Assembly: GCA_014898425.1 (NCBI GenBank)
Contig: RCSZ01000001.1
Coordinates: 1,922,001-1,986,000 of the forward strand
Length of the DNA: 64,000 nt
DNA from: Botryotinia globosa
Lineage: Eukaryota > Ascomycota > Leotiomycetes > Helotiales > Sclerotiniaceae
Direction: 5' to 3'
Below are positions 24,530 through 36,702 of the stretch, piece after piece. The notes beneath the pieces were generated by a model that was not told the origin of the DNA, did no database searches, and saw nothing but the letters and a program-made list of their open reading frames with translations. Positions within the stretch are counted from its first letter, which is position 1, and every line of letters starts with the position of its first letter. Both the position numbers and the translations under genes were made by a program.

Positions 24530-24881
24530 GTCGATGTGTGAGGAAAATATGTATGTTTGTTCTTGGTAGACGCGATTTTTCTATGCCCAGGTGTTGTGTT
24601 CACGAAAATGTGGCGCGCTTCAGAAGACGAACAATTAATTTTCCTTTTGAATAATGATTTTCAGCTACCCGTGGACACCACTACACCAGACAACAAGAGA
24701 GTGAATTCAATTATAAAATCACTGGAGGTGAATTTCTGCTGTTATTTCTCACAAAATGAATTTTGTTTTCTATAATAACCTTATAACCTTATTATTATGT
24801 AATGTACACCTGGCTCTCCCTCATGTCCTCAATGATCTCTCCAGTCAATCTTTCCACCACCCTTATGATATCCATATCATA
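24530..24881. other. Intergenic between COA4 and MGM101
   Basis: COA4 3' UTR plus MGM101 promoter. It contains a T/A-rich stretch around 24,770-24,800. No further gene is seen. Confidence 0.4.
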
Positions 24882-25336
24882 TCAAGCATCCTTCGTTGAT
24901 GTCCTCTGATCATTTTGATGCTTTTTCCAACATTTCTTAAAGGTATCAAGCTGCATGTTCATAAGAAGTCAGCCATCCATGCTATCGTCGTCTCAATTGA
25001 ATCATCACGTGATTTAACGCTAAGAGGAGCTTTCTCATACCTCTGCTTTGCACAGTCTCCAGTCTTTCTTTTCAAAATAGCAATCAGTCATTTTCGAGTT
25101 CTCTTCTGCGGTTGATTCAGCCTTCATCTCTCCGTTGTCTATCGTTGATTGATTGATTGATTGAAGAATCTTGACTTACCCGCACATCCAGTGCTAAAGA
25201 TTCGTTTGTCCCTACCAATTTGAGTCAGTGATCAGACCCGAGTTGTTGAGGTCAACAGATTTTACCATTCATCAGGTTCATCATCATCCTGGACAACTGT
25301 CGCAACTGGGGGGTTGTTTCCTGACTGATTCGACAT
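24882..25336 (-). CDS. COA4: COX assembly factor COA4 (twin CX9C mitochondrial IMS protein)
   Basis: Four tiny exons on the minus strand, 25336-25266, 25211-25180, 25105-25041 and 24950-24882, encode only 78 residues, too short for ordinary ORF scans. Splicing gives DDDEPDEWDKRIFSTGCAEE, NSKMTDCYFEKKDWRLCKAE and LDTFKKCWKKHQNDQRTSTK followed by DA and stop. Four cysteines are spaced exactly C-x9-C-x9-C-x9-C, the coiled-coil-helix-coiled-coil-helix pattern of small proteins imported by Mia40. DEPDEWDKRI, the C-x9-C spacing and the KDA end match the Coa4/Cmc3 family, which helps cytochrome c oxidase assembly in the intermembrane space. All donors begin GTAARR, GTAAGT or GTATGA, and the frame is continuous through every junction. 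The gene is head-to-head with BPL1 across 134 nt. Confidence 0.9.
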
Positions 25337-25470
25337 TTTTTGGCTGCTGTGCGTTCTTCACGGTGAGATTTGGAGAATTATAATAGTTCTTGGAGAACAT
25401 CGAACGGGAGTTTTTGCTGTTGGTAGAGCCTCGGTTGTGACCCAGTGACTAAAATTTGAGTCGAGGAAAA
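25337..25470. promoter_or_regulatory. Bidirectional promoter of COA4 and BPL1
   Basis: Only 134 nt separate the two start codons, so both genes must share this promoter and have short leaders. No factor-binding motif is certain. Confidence 0.6.
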
Positions 25471-27703
25471 ATGGTCCCAAGAAAGATGGATGTCCTGGTC
25501 TACTCAGGTATACTGAATCAATAGTTTTTTGAGACTCGTTCTAAGTTTTTTGATAGGCAATGGGAGTACAATTGAATCCGTCCGCCACTGTCTTTATACG
25601 TTGCGGCGTTTGCTATCGCCGAGTTACGCAGTGATTCCTGTCAGTGATAATATCATTCTCAAAGAGCCTTGGACCGCTTCTTGTGCTCTTCTTGTATTTC
25701 CAGGGGGTGCAGACCAAGGATACTGCCGCTCTCTCAATGGAGAAGGTAATAGACGCATCTCACAGTATGTGCGTAGAGGTGGTGCCTATCTTGGATTTTG
25801 TGCTGGAGGCTACTATGGTACCTCAAGATGTGAGTTCGAGGTTGGCAATAAACAGCTAGAGGTTGTTGCGCCACGTGAACTACAATTCTATCCAGGTACC
25901 TGTAGAGGATGTGCTTACAAAGGGTTTGTGTACCACAGTGAAGCGGGTGCAAAGGCTGCAGAGGTCAAGATTGAGGGCTCGCTTCAAAGTGGAAATGCCT
26001 CTCAAAGTTTTAAATCATATTACAATGGCGGGGGTGTTTTCGTCGATGCAGGCAAATTTAAAGATCAGGGGGTGGAGACACTTGCTACCTATGTGCATCC
26101 TGTTGACGTCGATGGCGGAGAAGATCCCGCAGCGGCCGTCTATTGCAAAGTCGGTGAAGGTGGGGCGATATTGACTGGGCCGCATCCAGAGTAAGCATGG
26201 TTTGCTTGATATTTGAATATATACTTACAGCTTCTCAGATTTGCCGCCGTGAATCTGGACCCCACAATAAATATACCTGGATACTCGGATCTTGTGAAAG
26301 ATTTGGCCGCCGATGACGACTCGCGAACAAAGTTCTTAAAAGGATGTCTATCAAAATTGGGGTTGACTGTGAGCGAAGAAACTTCCGCAGTGCCGTCTCT
26401 ATCTCGCCTCCATCTTTCATCTGTTCATCCACCTTTTGTTCCAGAGTTGCTGGCTTCATTGGAAGAAATTATCGAAAAAGAGAATGGCGAAGAGATTATC
26501 AAGGGCGAAAATGACACCCTTCACCTTGAGAAACCAGAGAGTAGCTGGTCACTTCAATCTTTAGTCAAATCGCTTTCTGATGCAGTTGTTCCCACAGCAG
26601 AAGAAAAGCAAACTCTTGAGTCAGCTGGAGCAAATGATGGAATCATTGATTACAATGCTATTCCCAAACGAGTCATTCTCCATGAGACAGAATGGCCGGG
26701 CACAAAGGAAACACCATATTTCAATCATCATGCATTCTACTCCAACTTGCGACTATATCAGCAAGAAAAATCTAGCGAGGCCGAAGAATTTGGAAATACT
26801 CTTTTATATGGAGAGGTAGTTACTAGTACCAATACGATGTTGGAAAAGTGAGTCCCCTATTCCTCATTTAAATCGAATCTTTCCTAATGCACTCTAGGAA
26901 CCCGAAGCTTCTTTCTAGGCTTCCTACGGGTTTCACTTTTACAGCTACAACACAAGTTGCCGGACGTGGCCGCGGTTCCAATGTTTGGGTTTCTCCTCTT
27001 GGGTGCTTAATCTGGTCTGTTTGCATGAAACATCCTATGGAACTTGGACATAAAGCACCAGTCGTCTTCATACAGTATCTAGCAGCAATAGCTATTGTTG
27101 AAGCTATTCATTCATATGATAAAGGTTACGATACAGTACCAATTAAACTCAAGTGGCCCAACGATGTTTGTAAGTTTGTTTCTTCATCCTTCAAAGCCCG
27201 TTCTAACAACAATAGATGTGCAAGACCCATCTAAACCCGGAAAGAAAGAATACGTCAAAGTTGGCGGTATTCTCGTCAATTCCTCATATTCATCTGGAAA
27301 CTATGATCTGGTCGTAGGTATTGGTCTTAATACCACAAACGCAGCGCCAACAACATCACTCAACGCTCTCTTACCACCACATCTCACACCTTTCTCTCTC
27401 GAAAAACTTCTTGCTCGCTTCCTCACGAAATTCGAAACCATCTATAAAACTTTCTGTAGAAATGGCTTTGATAAAAAACTGGAGGAAGTGTATTATAAAC
27501 ACTGGTTGCATACGGATCAAATAGTTACATTGGAGACAGAAGGTGGTGCAAGGGCTATCATTAAGGGTATCACTACGGATTGGGGATTGCTACGTGCGGA
27601 AGAGTTGGGCTGGGAAGATAGACCTACAGGAAAGGTTTGGGAGTTGCAGAGTGATAGCAACAGCTTCGATTTCTTGAAAGGGCTTTTGAAACGAAAGGTT
27701 TAA
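25471..27703 (+). CDS. BPL1: Biotin--protein ligase
   Basis: Five exons: 25471-25507, 25557-26190, 26239-26847, 26898-27169 and 27216-27703, giving 679 residues, the size of eukaryotic holocarboxylase synthetase. The N-terminal half is a glutamine-amidotransferase-like BPL_N domain (VFPGGADQGYC, GGAYLGFCAGGYYGT, YYNGGGVF). The C-terminal half is the catalytic BPL domain: GEVVTSTNTMLEKN, GRGRGSNVWVSPLG (biotinyl-AMP loop), KLKWPNDVY, VGGILVN and VVGIGLNT, with a small C-terminal cap. The enzyme makes biotinyl-5'-AMP and transfers biotin to acetyl-CoA, pyruvate and other carboxylases. The 37-nt first exon encodes MVPRKMDVLVYSG. The frame is intact and all splice signals are canonical. It shares a very short promoter with COA4. 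Confidence 0.95.
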
Positions 27704-28943
27704 TCAAAACCAGGCGCAGGCAAAATATATTCGTTTTCACGACATTTGTGTTCTCTAATTAGTAACCCCTGAGTGCATACCTCGTTACCACTCTCCAAAG
27801 AACCTTCAACGCCACAACCTTGGGAAATTATAGCTATTCAACTCCGCGCCTCTCTCACCCTTTTCGTAAAATCACATAGCCATTCTCCACGTTCCATCCA
27901 TAATTCTCACTCAAGTTCCCCTAACAATTTCCATGAGAATATTTCCCAAACCCACCATCAATCGCATAATTTCAAAAACATATCAATACCCACCTATCTA
28001 GGGCTTCTGGCCGTGTTATGTAGTTTTCTTCGGCTCACGCATCAAACCTCCAAATTCTACACGGATGCAGAGGAACTTGAATATTTGTTACTTATTGGGC
28101 ATTCCGTAAAATTGGATAATTGGATAATTGGATAATTGGATAATTGGATTGATTGGGGGGTTAGTTGAGTCATCTATATGCGTCCCCTCTCATTTCTACT
28201 TTGAATAGTCTATGGAAAATTCTGGCTCAGTGAAGAAAGATCAGTGAAAGAGATAGACACTTTATTGACTCCTTCATGTGTATCTGACGATATACTCAAA
28301 TCTTGCTATTGATTTGATTTGATTAGATTAGATGGATAGGTACTTTGGGATATTGGATATAGGATGCTAAATCAGAAATGGGGAGTTGAGGTGTGTAAAA
28401 TGTTTATATGGACAGTATAGTGGTGTGGTTAGGTAGGTATTGAGAGGCTAGAATGCTCCCATGAGATTTTCTTGTGGAGGATTGGACGGGTAGATGGTTT
28501 TGTATTGATAGCGATTTCTACAATTTCCGAGAATAGGCTTTGTTGGACTTTCATAGAAGCGTGTGGGATTGCTTGAGATTATTGTATTTCGTGGTTCGAT
28601 TCTTGGAGTAAATAATTTGTATGTATGTATATATGCAAAAGCAAAAGCAAAAGCAAAAGAATCAAAAAGCTGCTCCCCTCTCAAGAGAACAAAAAAGCAC
28701 AGGGAGTTAGAGAACCTAATCTAAATCCTCATATCAAATCAAAAAGATGATAAAAACCTTACATTCAGCTAAGGAACTAAGCTAAATATAGAAAATGGCA
28801 TGGCTTGATAGCTCATTGCCAAAGAAGAGGAGCTAGATTGCTAGCTTGCCTAGAAGTGAATACCCAAAGAAGAGAGAGAAACTCTTCCGTAACCCATGTA
28901 AACTCCGAAGCCGAATCCAAATCCAGAAATTTCAATCGGTCAA
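27704..28943. other. Convergent 3' region with short tandem repeats
   Basis: A 1.2-kb gap between the 3' ends of BPL1 (+) and the GH47 gene (-). It has an 8-nt tandem repeat (ATTGGATA, 28111-28148) and a GCAAAA hexamer repeat (28635-28658). A 120-codon frame at 27773-28135 is His/Ser/Pro-rich without motifs and is not called. Confidence 0.4.
28111..28148. repeat. Tandem repeat, unit ATTGGATA (about 4.7 copies)
   Basis: Perfect head-to-tail copies of an 8-nt unit in the BPL1 3' region. It is a simple satellite with no coding role. Confidence 0.9.
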
Positions 28944-30958
28944 TTAGACGGGAGGACCAGCGACCTTGAAGGGGTGAGCTTCGGTGTTGAAAACCCATTG
29001 GTTGACTCCACCGCTTCCGACTTGGTATTCTGCGTCCTGTTTGATGGGTGTGAGCACGTTTAACTTTTGATTCGGGTGACAGAAAGGAGGAAGGAAAGGT
29101 AAGAAGGAAGGAATAAGGAAGAGAAGCTTACATCTCCGTGAATCAAATATGCATATTTCAAAACCTCCGCAAACAAGAAACTGTCCTGGAAATCACTAAA
29201 ACCGCCTCCATTCGCCGCATTGACATTCTGGAGTTCAGCAAATCCGCTACCGGTTCTATGATTGTAAAGTCAGTTGCGACGCTTCCCCAACAGCGATGGG
29301 GTTAAAGGAAGTCATACCTCGCCGTCGCATTAATAGCGACAAATCCATTCCAGCTCCACTCACGATATTTCTCATCTCCAGTTATGCGATAAGCATAGTA
29401 GAAAGACTCGAGAACTTCGGGTCTTAGGATATAATCTGAATTGGTGATATAGAAACCGGCTTTTTTATAGAAGGCGAGTTGATCGGCAGGTGGTGGAGGG
29501 TTTTGGGTATCGTTGGCGGAAGTGTTGCTCTCTACCCATCGGAAAACTTCGGGCCCAATACCGGTGAGTGTACTGGCGTAGGTGTCTTCACAGCCGTTGA
29601 CGAGCTCGAGTCCGAAGTCAATGTACTTTTGCTCCTTGAGTACGAGACCTGCGAGGAGGAAATTGCCTCCATCGAAACAAGCGACTGTGTTTCGTGTCAG
29701 TATTGTGGTTCTAATAGCTTGAAGTCCGTTGGTGATGATTGCACTTACGATGCTCGGAAACAAAAACACGTGTTTTGTTTTGGTAGGCGGCCATAAAGGT
29801 CAAATCTGGACGAGTCGAGGGGTGACTAGCCAAATGTTTGATGGATGAATCTGCAGCTGCGACCCATCTCTCTTTGTATTTGCCGAATCTAGTTGAGTCA
29901 TACACGTACATCTTGATGAGATACTCGTAGAAACTGTCATCGCCACCTACCCAGCCTCCGCTTGCATCTTGGAAAAGTCCTGTGTTGATATCTACATTTG
30001 TACCGAGCAAACCTATAGCATCACTGGTCAGTAATTAATTGCCTTTAAAATGAGAGATGTAAGTGGAGGACGCGAATCAGTGTTAGATTGGGGGCCATAA
30101 GAAAGACTGGATTGATGCATACCAGGCCATGGCGAGTTGTACTCGGGTTTTGGGTCCAAAAGATACGATTCTCCCTTTTGTGAGAGTTTAGCATAAGTTT
30201 CGTTACCGGTCAAATCAGACAAATGGGTCCACTCAAGAACCAGTGAGCCAATTGTTGCGATTCCGTTTGTGGTAGAACCATCAGTGCTTGGAGGATTGAA
30301 ATTAAGATTGTTGGCTGGTACTCCTGAAGGTGTATCAAATGCAAATGCCATGTTGTCAGCTAGGCGTGCTGCTTGAGCAAGAACCTCATCGACGGCCGTG
30401 TCGTTCGAATTGAGGTTGGAAAAAGGTCCTTTGAGAAGATCATAACCTAGAATATGTAAGATTGGTATAGTTTCTAGATAGACAGCGGAGGAATTTACCA
30501 GCAAGTAGCCCACCGACATATCTGATGGTAGTTTCAAACAGCGAAACTTGGGAACTAGTTTCGTCGAAATTAATGGTTGGGATCCAATCTAAAATCACGT
30601 CTACAATTCCCGGAATCTCCATGATGATTGCTGTGCTGAATGCATCGACAGCAGAGGCTCCCCATCCATTCCTTTTTGCAAGTTAGCTTAGGTATCGTGA
30701 TGCATGGTTTTGATTGCTGTACCTGGAATCTGAGTAACTATTCGCAATTGGATGGAGCTCGTCATGAGGGAAGGCGTATTTGTAATACCCATCCCAAGCA
30801 AACGAGAATGCCTCTTTGACAGCAGCCTGTCGATCTTCAGCAGATTTCGCTGAGCTGCCATAGGTTTGTCTTTTTTCAGACTGAGGACCATGAGGTACAG
30901 CCAACGTAGTTAGGCATAGAGATGCCAACGCAGGCGCGGTTGTAGAAATAAAACGCAT
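28944..30958 (-). CDS. Secreted class I alpha-1,2-mannosidase (GH47)
   Basis: Seven exons: 30958-30723, 30671-30499, 30446-30123, 30012-29749, 29684-29318, 29255-29132 and 29036-28944, giving 526 residues. The N-terminus [20 protein letters not shown] is a signal peptide with a possible KR processing site (QSEKRQ) just after it. GH47 blocks follow in order: [127 protein letters not shown] and [11 protein letters not shown]. The carboxylates of RPEVLES and the TEAHPF motif are all present. It trims mannose from N-glycans in the secretory path or on secreted proteins. The absence of a transmembrane anchor points to the secreted fungal type (A. fumigatus MsdS-like) rather than ER Mns1. Confidence 0.94.
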
Positions 30959-32661
30959 TGTAATATTAAACCCAAGAACTATCTATGTAAAGTCACGACC
31001 CTATTTGAGATTAGCATTCCGAGGGGTTGCTTGCTTTTGGCTGCTTAACTTACGTTGCAATACTTGCAAAAAAGATGAGGTAAACGAACGAATTGCTTGT
31101 CTTTATAGGAATTCTGGAGTTGAAATCCGAGTTTGGCAGAAAGACAGAGCGGGAGGAGGCTATGTGGAACGAAGGTTCAAATGGATCAGAATGAAATTAC
31201 CTGCAACAATAGTCTTTAAGGGAATTGGTGAATCACTATGGAATCTCAATGATGATGACAAAGAGGGGAGGGGTAACCGAACAGTGAATCCAGCGAGCTA
31301 CTACTCGGGTGTCTCGAGGAGATCTGAGTCTAGAAAGGAAGACTAGAATAGAAGAATCTAGATAGAAAAGAAAGTGCAAACTTGAGGGATTTCAACGTTT
31401 TCTTAAATATAGTAGATCACACAACGTAGGAGTACAAAACTCGCAACTCGATGAACCTAATGGTTCACATGAGGATAAATCTGCAAGGAACACTCGGATT
31501 GAACACCAAAAAGCTTAAGTTCCGAAGATCCTGTCACCGGCCAGAAAAATCTTGAATATATATTGAATATGTGCATTGATTTCTTCCCCTACCGAATTGC
31601 TTTTGGTGTGTTCTGCGTGATAGTAGACGCACATGCACCAACGTTAAGTCATGTCGAAAGCCTCCATTGGCATTTGACTCTCGGATAAGCGCATTTTATG
31701 CGGGGAATTTGATAGTATGGTGATAGTTGTTCTAGAGCAATGTTGATCATATGCGCCGGCTATATGAGCTTCCCTATACGTGCTAGGTCAAGTATATGAA
31801 CCTAGTATACATGTAGCTGCATGTTTCTCAAGTGTCATTATTGAGTAGCGGATAAAGTAACGTTGTAGATATTGGTGATAAGAGCTACGAGTTGAACGAG
31901 CAAGCATATTGAGCCAAAGAATGAGGGGAAAGCGACGTACAACGACGTACAACAACGTAAAAGAAGGAACCAAAACGAATAATTGCATTCAGTTTGGATT
32001 TCACGACGTATTTTCAAAGTGTTCGTGAAGCGTCTGAGCGAACGGAGATTTCTTATGAAGATGCACGAAATGTTTGTGGAGAAGGTCACGGACGATAATT
32101 AGACAAATTAGACAAATTAGACAAATCAGACACCACGAGTCAGATCTACTAGCCAGTCAAGTACCAAGGTGTACCAAGGTAGTATCTTCAGCAACCTTGG
32201 CCAAAGACAAAGACAAAGACTCGAGGTCTCTCTCTCTCAAACCCCTGGTACTTAAGATTCATAGAAATGCCGAAGAAGATCAATCAAGATTCAATACCTG
32301 CATACATGCATACATGCATACCGGCATACCTGCATACCGGCACACATACCTCCTCTCGAGTCTCGAGCTACTCACTGATTAGTACCTACATACCTACTTA
32401 TCGCATATAAAATCACGTGTAGATCCAATCCATATCGGTTAAGTCCGAGCGAGCAAGCAATCCCGTCTTTACTCAGGATTCTATTCCATCCATCCATCTA
32501 CTTTGAAGATCTTCAGCGGTCAACAAATAAAACAGTCCACGAACATGTATTTCGTTCTTTGTTATCTTTGCAGAAAGAGATACAGTACCATAGAGTATAA
32601 ATCTTATCCCGCGTGAGTCTGCACGTTAATTCTTCTGGGGTACATATCAATAACCACCTAC
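30959..32661. other. Intergenic region upstream of the GH47 gene
   Basis: A 1.7-kb gap. It contains a 9-nt tandem repeat around 32,099-32,130 (TAGACAAAT units) and a series of CATACATG/CATACCGG units around 32,298-32,350. A 113-codon plus frame at 31005-31346 lacks motifs. No gene is supported. Confidence 0.4.
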
Positions 32662-33941
32662 CTAGGTTCTAGGATACCACAATCCGCATTTTCCGGATCT
32701 CTTCCCCAAACATGTTGTGATCATCTTTACTCGGTCCAATGGCTCCATCTCCATCTCCATCTCCATCCCCATCTGCATCTCGCAGCCACTTTCAAGGATC
32801 AGGGGAAATAAGGTATCATTGCATGTTGTGCGTGATGCTTTCATATCTGCACGAATCCACCTCTGTCGGCGTATCTTGGTCCGCTCCATCATTGTCTGCG
32901 CGGATAAAACGCCTAACTGTTTGTTGATAATATCCAATCGACCGAGAACCCAGTTGTACAAACGCTGCAGTACACCAATTCCTCCACCGGCGATAAAGAA
33001 TGGCCAAATCATCAAACACACTGGTATACATACCGCTCATGTGAGGTAACAATGTTAGCGAAAAATAATTGCAACTGGAGTTTCGTGGTCGGTTTGTTTT
33101 CCTCGTAATTTCTCAAAGCTAGTGTTTTCAATAAACTTAAGCCACCGTTGAAATGCACAGAAGGTGAATGCGATCGACGGGGTGCAGCGTTTATCAACTA
33201 GGTTGTTAGAGTTGTTTCGTGGTTCGTGAATATCAACACTTATTTCACAGATAATTAACATCACAACATTCTGCATAAGTCCCACGATGTTTGCATTCAC
33301 AATATCTCCAAGTTCCCGGATCACAAAACTTACAGTATCAGAATGCTTCTTTCTTGCAATCACCATCAAATTAGGATTCTAGGTGGCGTTTGATTAAGAA
33401 ACTGCTTCTAACGTTCTCCTTTGCACGAAAGATTCAACAGATATAGTTGGCGTTAGATCGACCCAATTCTGTGAACGTTCTAGTGGAACCGTCAGAAAAT
33501 ATGTGAGAAAGAAAATTATTCCTTTATCATTCAAAGGATGCCAGTTTTTGATTATGGACAAATTCGAGATGGCAGGATTTCCAAATTTCAACTCTGTCAT
33601 AGAGTCCGAGGCCTTGGCTGGTAGTCGTGTAACAGGAGATGAATTCACCCTGGCTTTTCCATCTTGAGGAGACCTTTTGACTTTCACAATACATGGATTG
33701 TTCCTGCAATTGGCTTTTCGCAAGATCTTTTCATTTTCATCTCGGAAGTAAAGCTCTAGCTGATCTCGATACCCTGGGCAAATCTTGTCCACTCGTATAC
33801 ATTGTGTACAAGCTGGCAATTTCTGGGCACACTAGGATAGTTTCAATACTAGGGGTATTGATTGGCGTGGAATGATCGAACTTTTATTCTTCTCTTTCGG
33901 CAGCACAAACAGGCCTTGCTTGGCTTTCCGCAAAAAACCAT
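32662..33941 (-). pseudogene. Broken Zn2Cys6 (fungal C6) transcription factor gene
   Basis: Exon 1 (33941-33882) joins exon 2 at 33831 after a 50-nt intron. This gives a full binuclear zinc cluster with six Cys (KACLCCRKRRIKCAQ and LPACTQCIRVDKICPGYRD). The following FRDENEKILRKA is typical of fungal C6 regulators. The frame then meets TAA (33396-33394) and TAG (33381-33379) inside otherwise coherent sequence (AVS, stop, SNAT, stop, NPNLMVIARKKHSD), and a further TAA at 33055. A separate frame (33021-32662) carries the recognisable C-terminal part (WPFFIAGGGIGVLQRL, NWVLGRLDIIN). The usual middle region is largely missing. This is a decayed gene with stops and a deletion. At least one stop is explainable as CAA to TAA, which is compatible with RIP. 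Confidence 0.65.
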
Positions 33942-34814
33942 GGTGTTGATCTGTAGAAGTAACAGATTATGAAAGCCAGTCCCAGCCTGGTTTATGAATC
34001 GTGCTCGTCACGAGAAAGCACCAGCTCCTATTTGGTAGTGAGTGGATGAAATCTGCAAGTAGGCGGGTTTAGCGGATATGTATGCCGCACAAATACATCT
34101 ACATGTGCTATTTGACTGTCGTTAAATGCAGGTTTTGGGTAAAATTTATAAATCTATTGAAACATCTTGTCGAATGTATTTTGTGAGCTTCAAAAGGCTG
34201 ACCGCGATTAAGAGTGTATGATAGTGTTTACGTACATAAGCACCATTCCGGAAAGTGTAACCAGTTCGCCATGTCGATTGTGACATGGAGTGAGCGTGAA
34301 GGCCGGTTCCGTCCTCTGATCAATGCATCGACTACAGTTCTATAAGGGGTGTTTTTTGTATTGGTAAATTAAGAGATACCCGCTAATGACGACGAGCGAT
34401 AAGAATACATGAATGTTGTTCAAACGCGCACAGCTAAGCTAAGGAGACTCACAATTACTATAACAAATTGTATCAATCCGAATTCAGAAATGAAAAGATC
34501 CCATAAAGCCAATACGCAGTTGTCTTCATCATCTGCGTTTTCTACAAGCCAAAGCCGAATACCCATTAAACGACTTCGCCAATCAGCACCTTCCGATCAT
34601 GGTTTTGAGCTGCCATTGATTTTATCTGGCATGCTTTGGCAATCTCCACTGCAGATATGGGAGGTATTTTGCCGGTGCCAATAATTGAAAAGTGCCACAC
34701 AAGGGAAAATAGGTAGCGTATCACAAACATATATAGTGTTTTCTCATCTCTTAGCCAATCTCTATTCCCTTTGTTCGGCATTTACCCGAAAGATATTGAA
34801 GGAATAGATACTCA
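33942..34814. other. Intergenic between two decayed genes
   Basis: No supported gene. A minus-strand frame at 34781-34566 may be further RTA1-gene debris but has no clear motif. Confidence 0.35.
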
Positions 34815-35816
34815 TCACCACCCACCTTCCTCAGTATACCCCGTTCTCCCTAGCGCAAAATCCACCATGCGAAAAACACTCCTGATCAAAATCAACACGC
34901 AAGTAATATTGACCACATGTAATAATGCCTGCCAATTTGGCTTGAGCTTTTTCTCTGCTCCATCGATCGTCACATATTTCTCAATCTTGCTCTCGCTATT
35001 GTTTGGAAGAGTAATGCGCTGCTGAAAGTCCGATGCAAAGCGTCGAGATGCGAAATTGAATCGAATAACGATGGTGGAAAAAAGTCCAAAATATGCCATC
35101 TGGATTGCAACTCCAACTAGAGCAATGTTTTTCCCTTTGCTCAGCTTGGATTGCGCGTCGGCGGAGGTTATATCGATAGATGTGATGCGCACGACACAGA
35201 TTAGTTGAAGGAGGAACGCAACTCGAGAGTATCTGTTAGTGATTGATACATGAAGTTTGGGGGCTGGAGAGTAAGTAACTCACGGATATCGCGGATTACG
35301 GAAATAGGAGTTATGAAGCGAGGGGGACTCCAGAGCAGCTTGGTGGTTCGTGTTTCCTTCGGAACGATGTGGCAGATAATATCCCCCTAATGTTCACACC
35401 GTTAGCGACACACACTTCAACACTTCTAAGTCAGCTCAGCTTGGAAAGAGTTTCGACTCACAAAAATGATATAGCACTTAGCGGTCATGAGAACAGGGGA
35501 TAGTACGATAAGTGCGGTTTGCACCACATAAATCGATTTTTTCGATACTATGTTTCGAGGATATTGCTCTGATAATGTAACCTGCTTCTTCCACTACAGC
35601 GATATCATTAGTGCGAACTCGGAAGATAGGGTTCGAAAAGATACTTACTAGCAGCAGCAACAACCATGATAGCCCATACCTCAGCATTGTATCTGAGCCA
35701 TTAGAAAAAAGTAACGAAGAGTGCTGGGAATAGAGTATGCCGACTACGATGGCGGCTGAGAATGATGGATCGTAGCTGTAGTGAGATGGCGTTACGGGTT
35801 CTGGTGAGGGGACCAT
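34815..35816 (-). pseudogene. RTA1-like seven-transmembrane protein gene, frame-disrupted
   Basis: The N-terminus (MVPSPEPVTPSHYSYDPSFS) and the pieces GYIIRAISSKHSIEK, IYVVQTALIVLSPVLMTAKC, GDIICHIV...SPPRFITPISVIRDI and NIALVGVAIQMAYFGLFSTI with ILIRSVFRMVDFALGRTGY line up with the helices of the RTA1/RTM1 lipid-translocating exporter-like family. They lie in different frames. The switch between SIEK and IYVV coincides with a run of six A residues (about 35,538-35,543), and further switches fall in helix 1 and after VIRDI. Apparent introns at ~35,645, ~35,460 and ~35,230 do not restore a continuous frame. Either the gene is dead or the assembly has indels. Living members confer resistance to toxic lipophilic compounds in yeast. 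Confidence 0.6.
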
Positions 35817-36702
35817 AGCTAGAGGGAGATCTTCTGGGGTTTGAGGGGTTGTGGATTGTAAAATAAGTGAGTGATTTCTGCTTAAGATGATTGTAGGAAG
35901 CGAAACGAAGTAGTGAACTGAAGATTTTCAAATCCTTTTCTTGAAGAGAGTTAAGAGAGGAAAACGAGAAGAGGACAGGAGTCAAGGATAGAGAAGTGAA
36001 AAGATTAAACTGGTGTACTTATATGCTCGCTGTTGATCGTGTTATACGAATTCCAATTCTTCTGTAATCATGCTCACATTTATTTGATGAATTGCTTGCT
36101 TCCCTATTCTAGCAACCTGTCGTCGGTGCTCAGCCCCAATACCAAAAGCGTTGCATTGGGTAGACTCAAGTAACATACCTAGCTAATAAATCATGTAGAG
36201 ATAGCAAGGCGCTCAACGGTTGCATGATTCCGAAAAGGGTAAGCAGATCGTCTCTTGTCATTTAGTCATCAAGCATTCACATACACAACTACCAATGGCC
36301 CTCGAGCTTGCAAACTGTTATGAATGTGATGTCAAGATTCATTATGTATTAAGAAGATCTAAAATGCTATATAATGCCAAGTATACCCATTTATTTCTTT
36401 GTATGATCTCTTCACCTCTGACAATCAACCTAGAAATCCACCCTTATGAACAATTAAAATAGATTTATAAATACGATTCTACCAAGTGAATGTGAGAGAT
36501 CGATACAAGAGAAGAAATATACCCATAAAGAAACCGATGTATTGTAAATTTTGAACCTGAATGACCCGAGAAACTTTTAATCACAATCTGTGTGAAAATG
36601 CAATGCGAGGTATATGAGGAAGAAACATTTTTTTAAAGAAAGAAAAAAAGCAAGCCATGCATGGTATGACGCGCTAAGTAAATGCTGACAGAAAAGAGCA
36701 AA
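35817..36702. other. Intergenic between the RTA1 remnant and gtb3
   Basis: About 0.9 kb of A/T-leaning sequence at the 3' side of gtb3 and the 5' side of the RTA1 remnant. Only short frames without motifs are present. Confidence 0.4.

Noticed and set aside
32298..32350. Telomere-like or CRISPR-like repeat (CATACATG/CATACCGG units)
   Set aside because: Units are short and irregular with no spacers; simple-sequence slippage explains them.
35478..35816. A 112-residue intact protein at the 5' part of the RTA1 remnant
   Set aside because: The frame reads through probable intron sequence and loses the helix pattern of the family, so it is not a real product.
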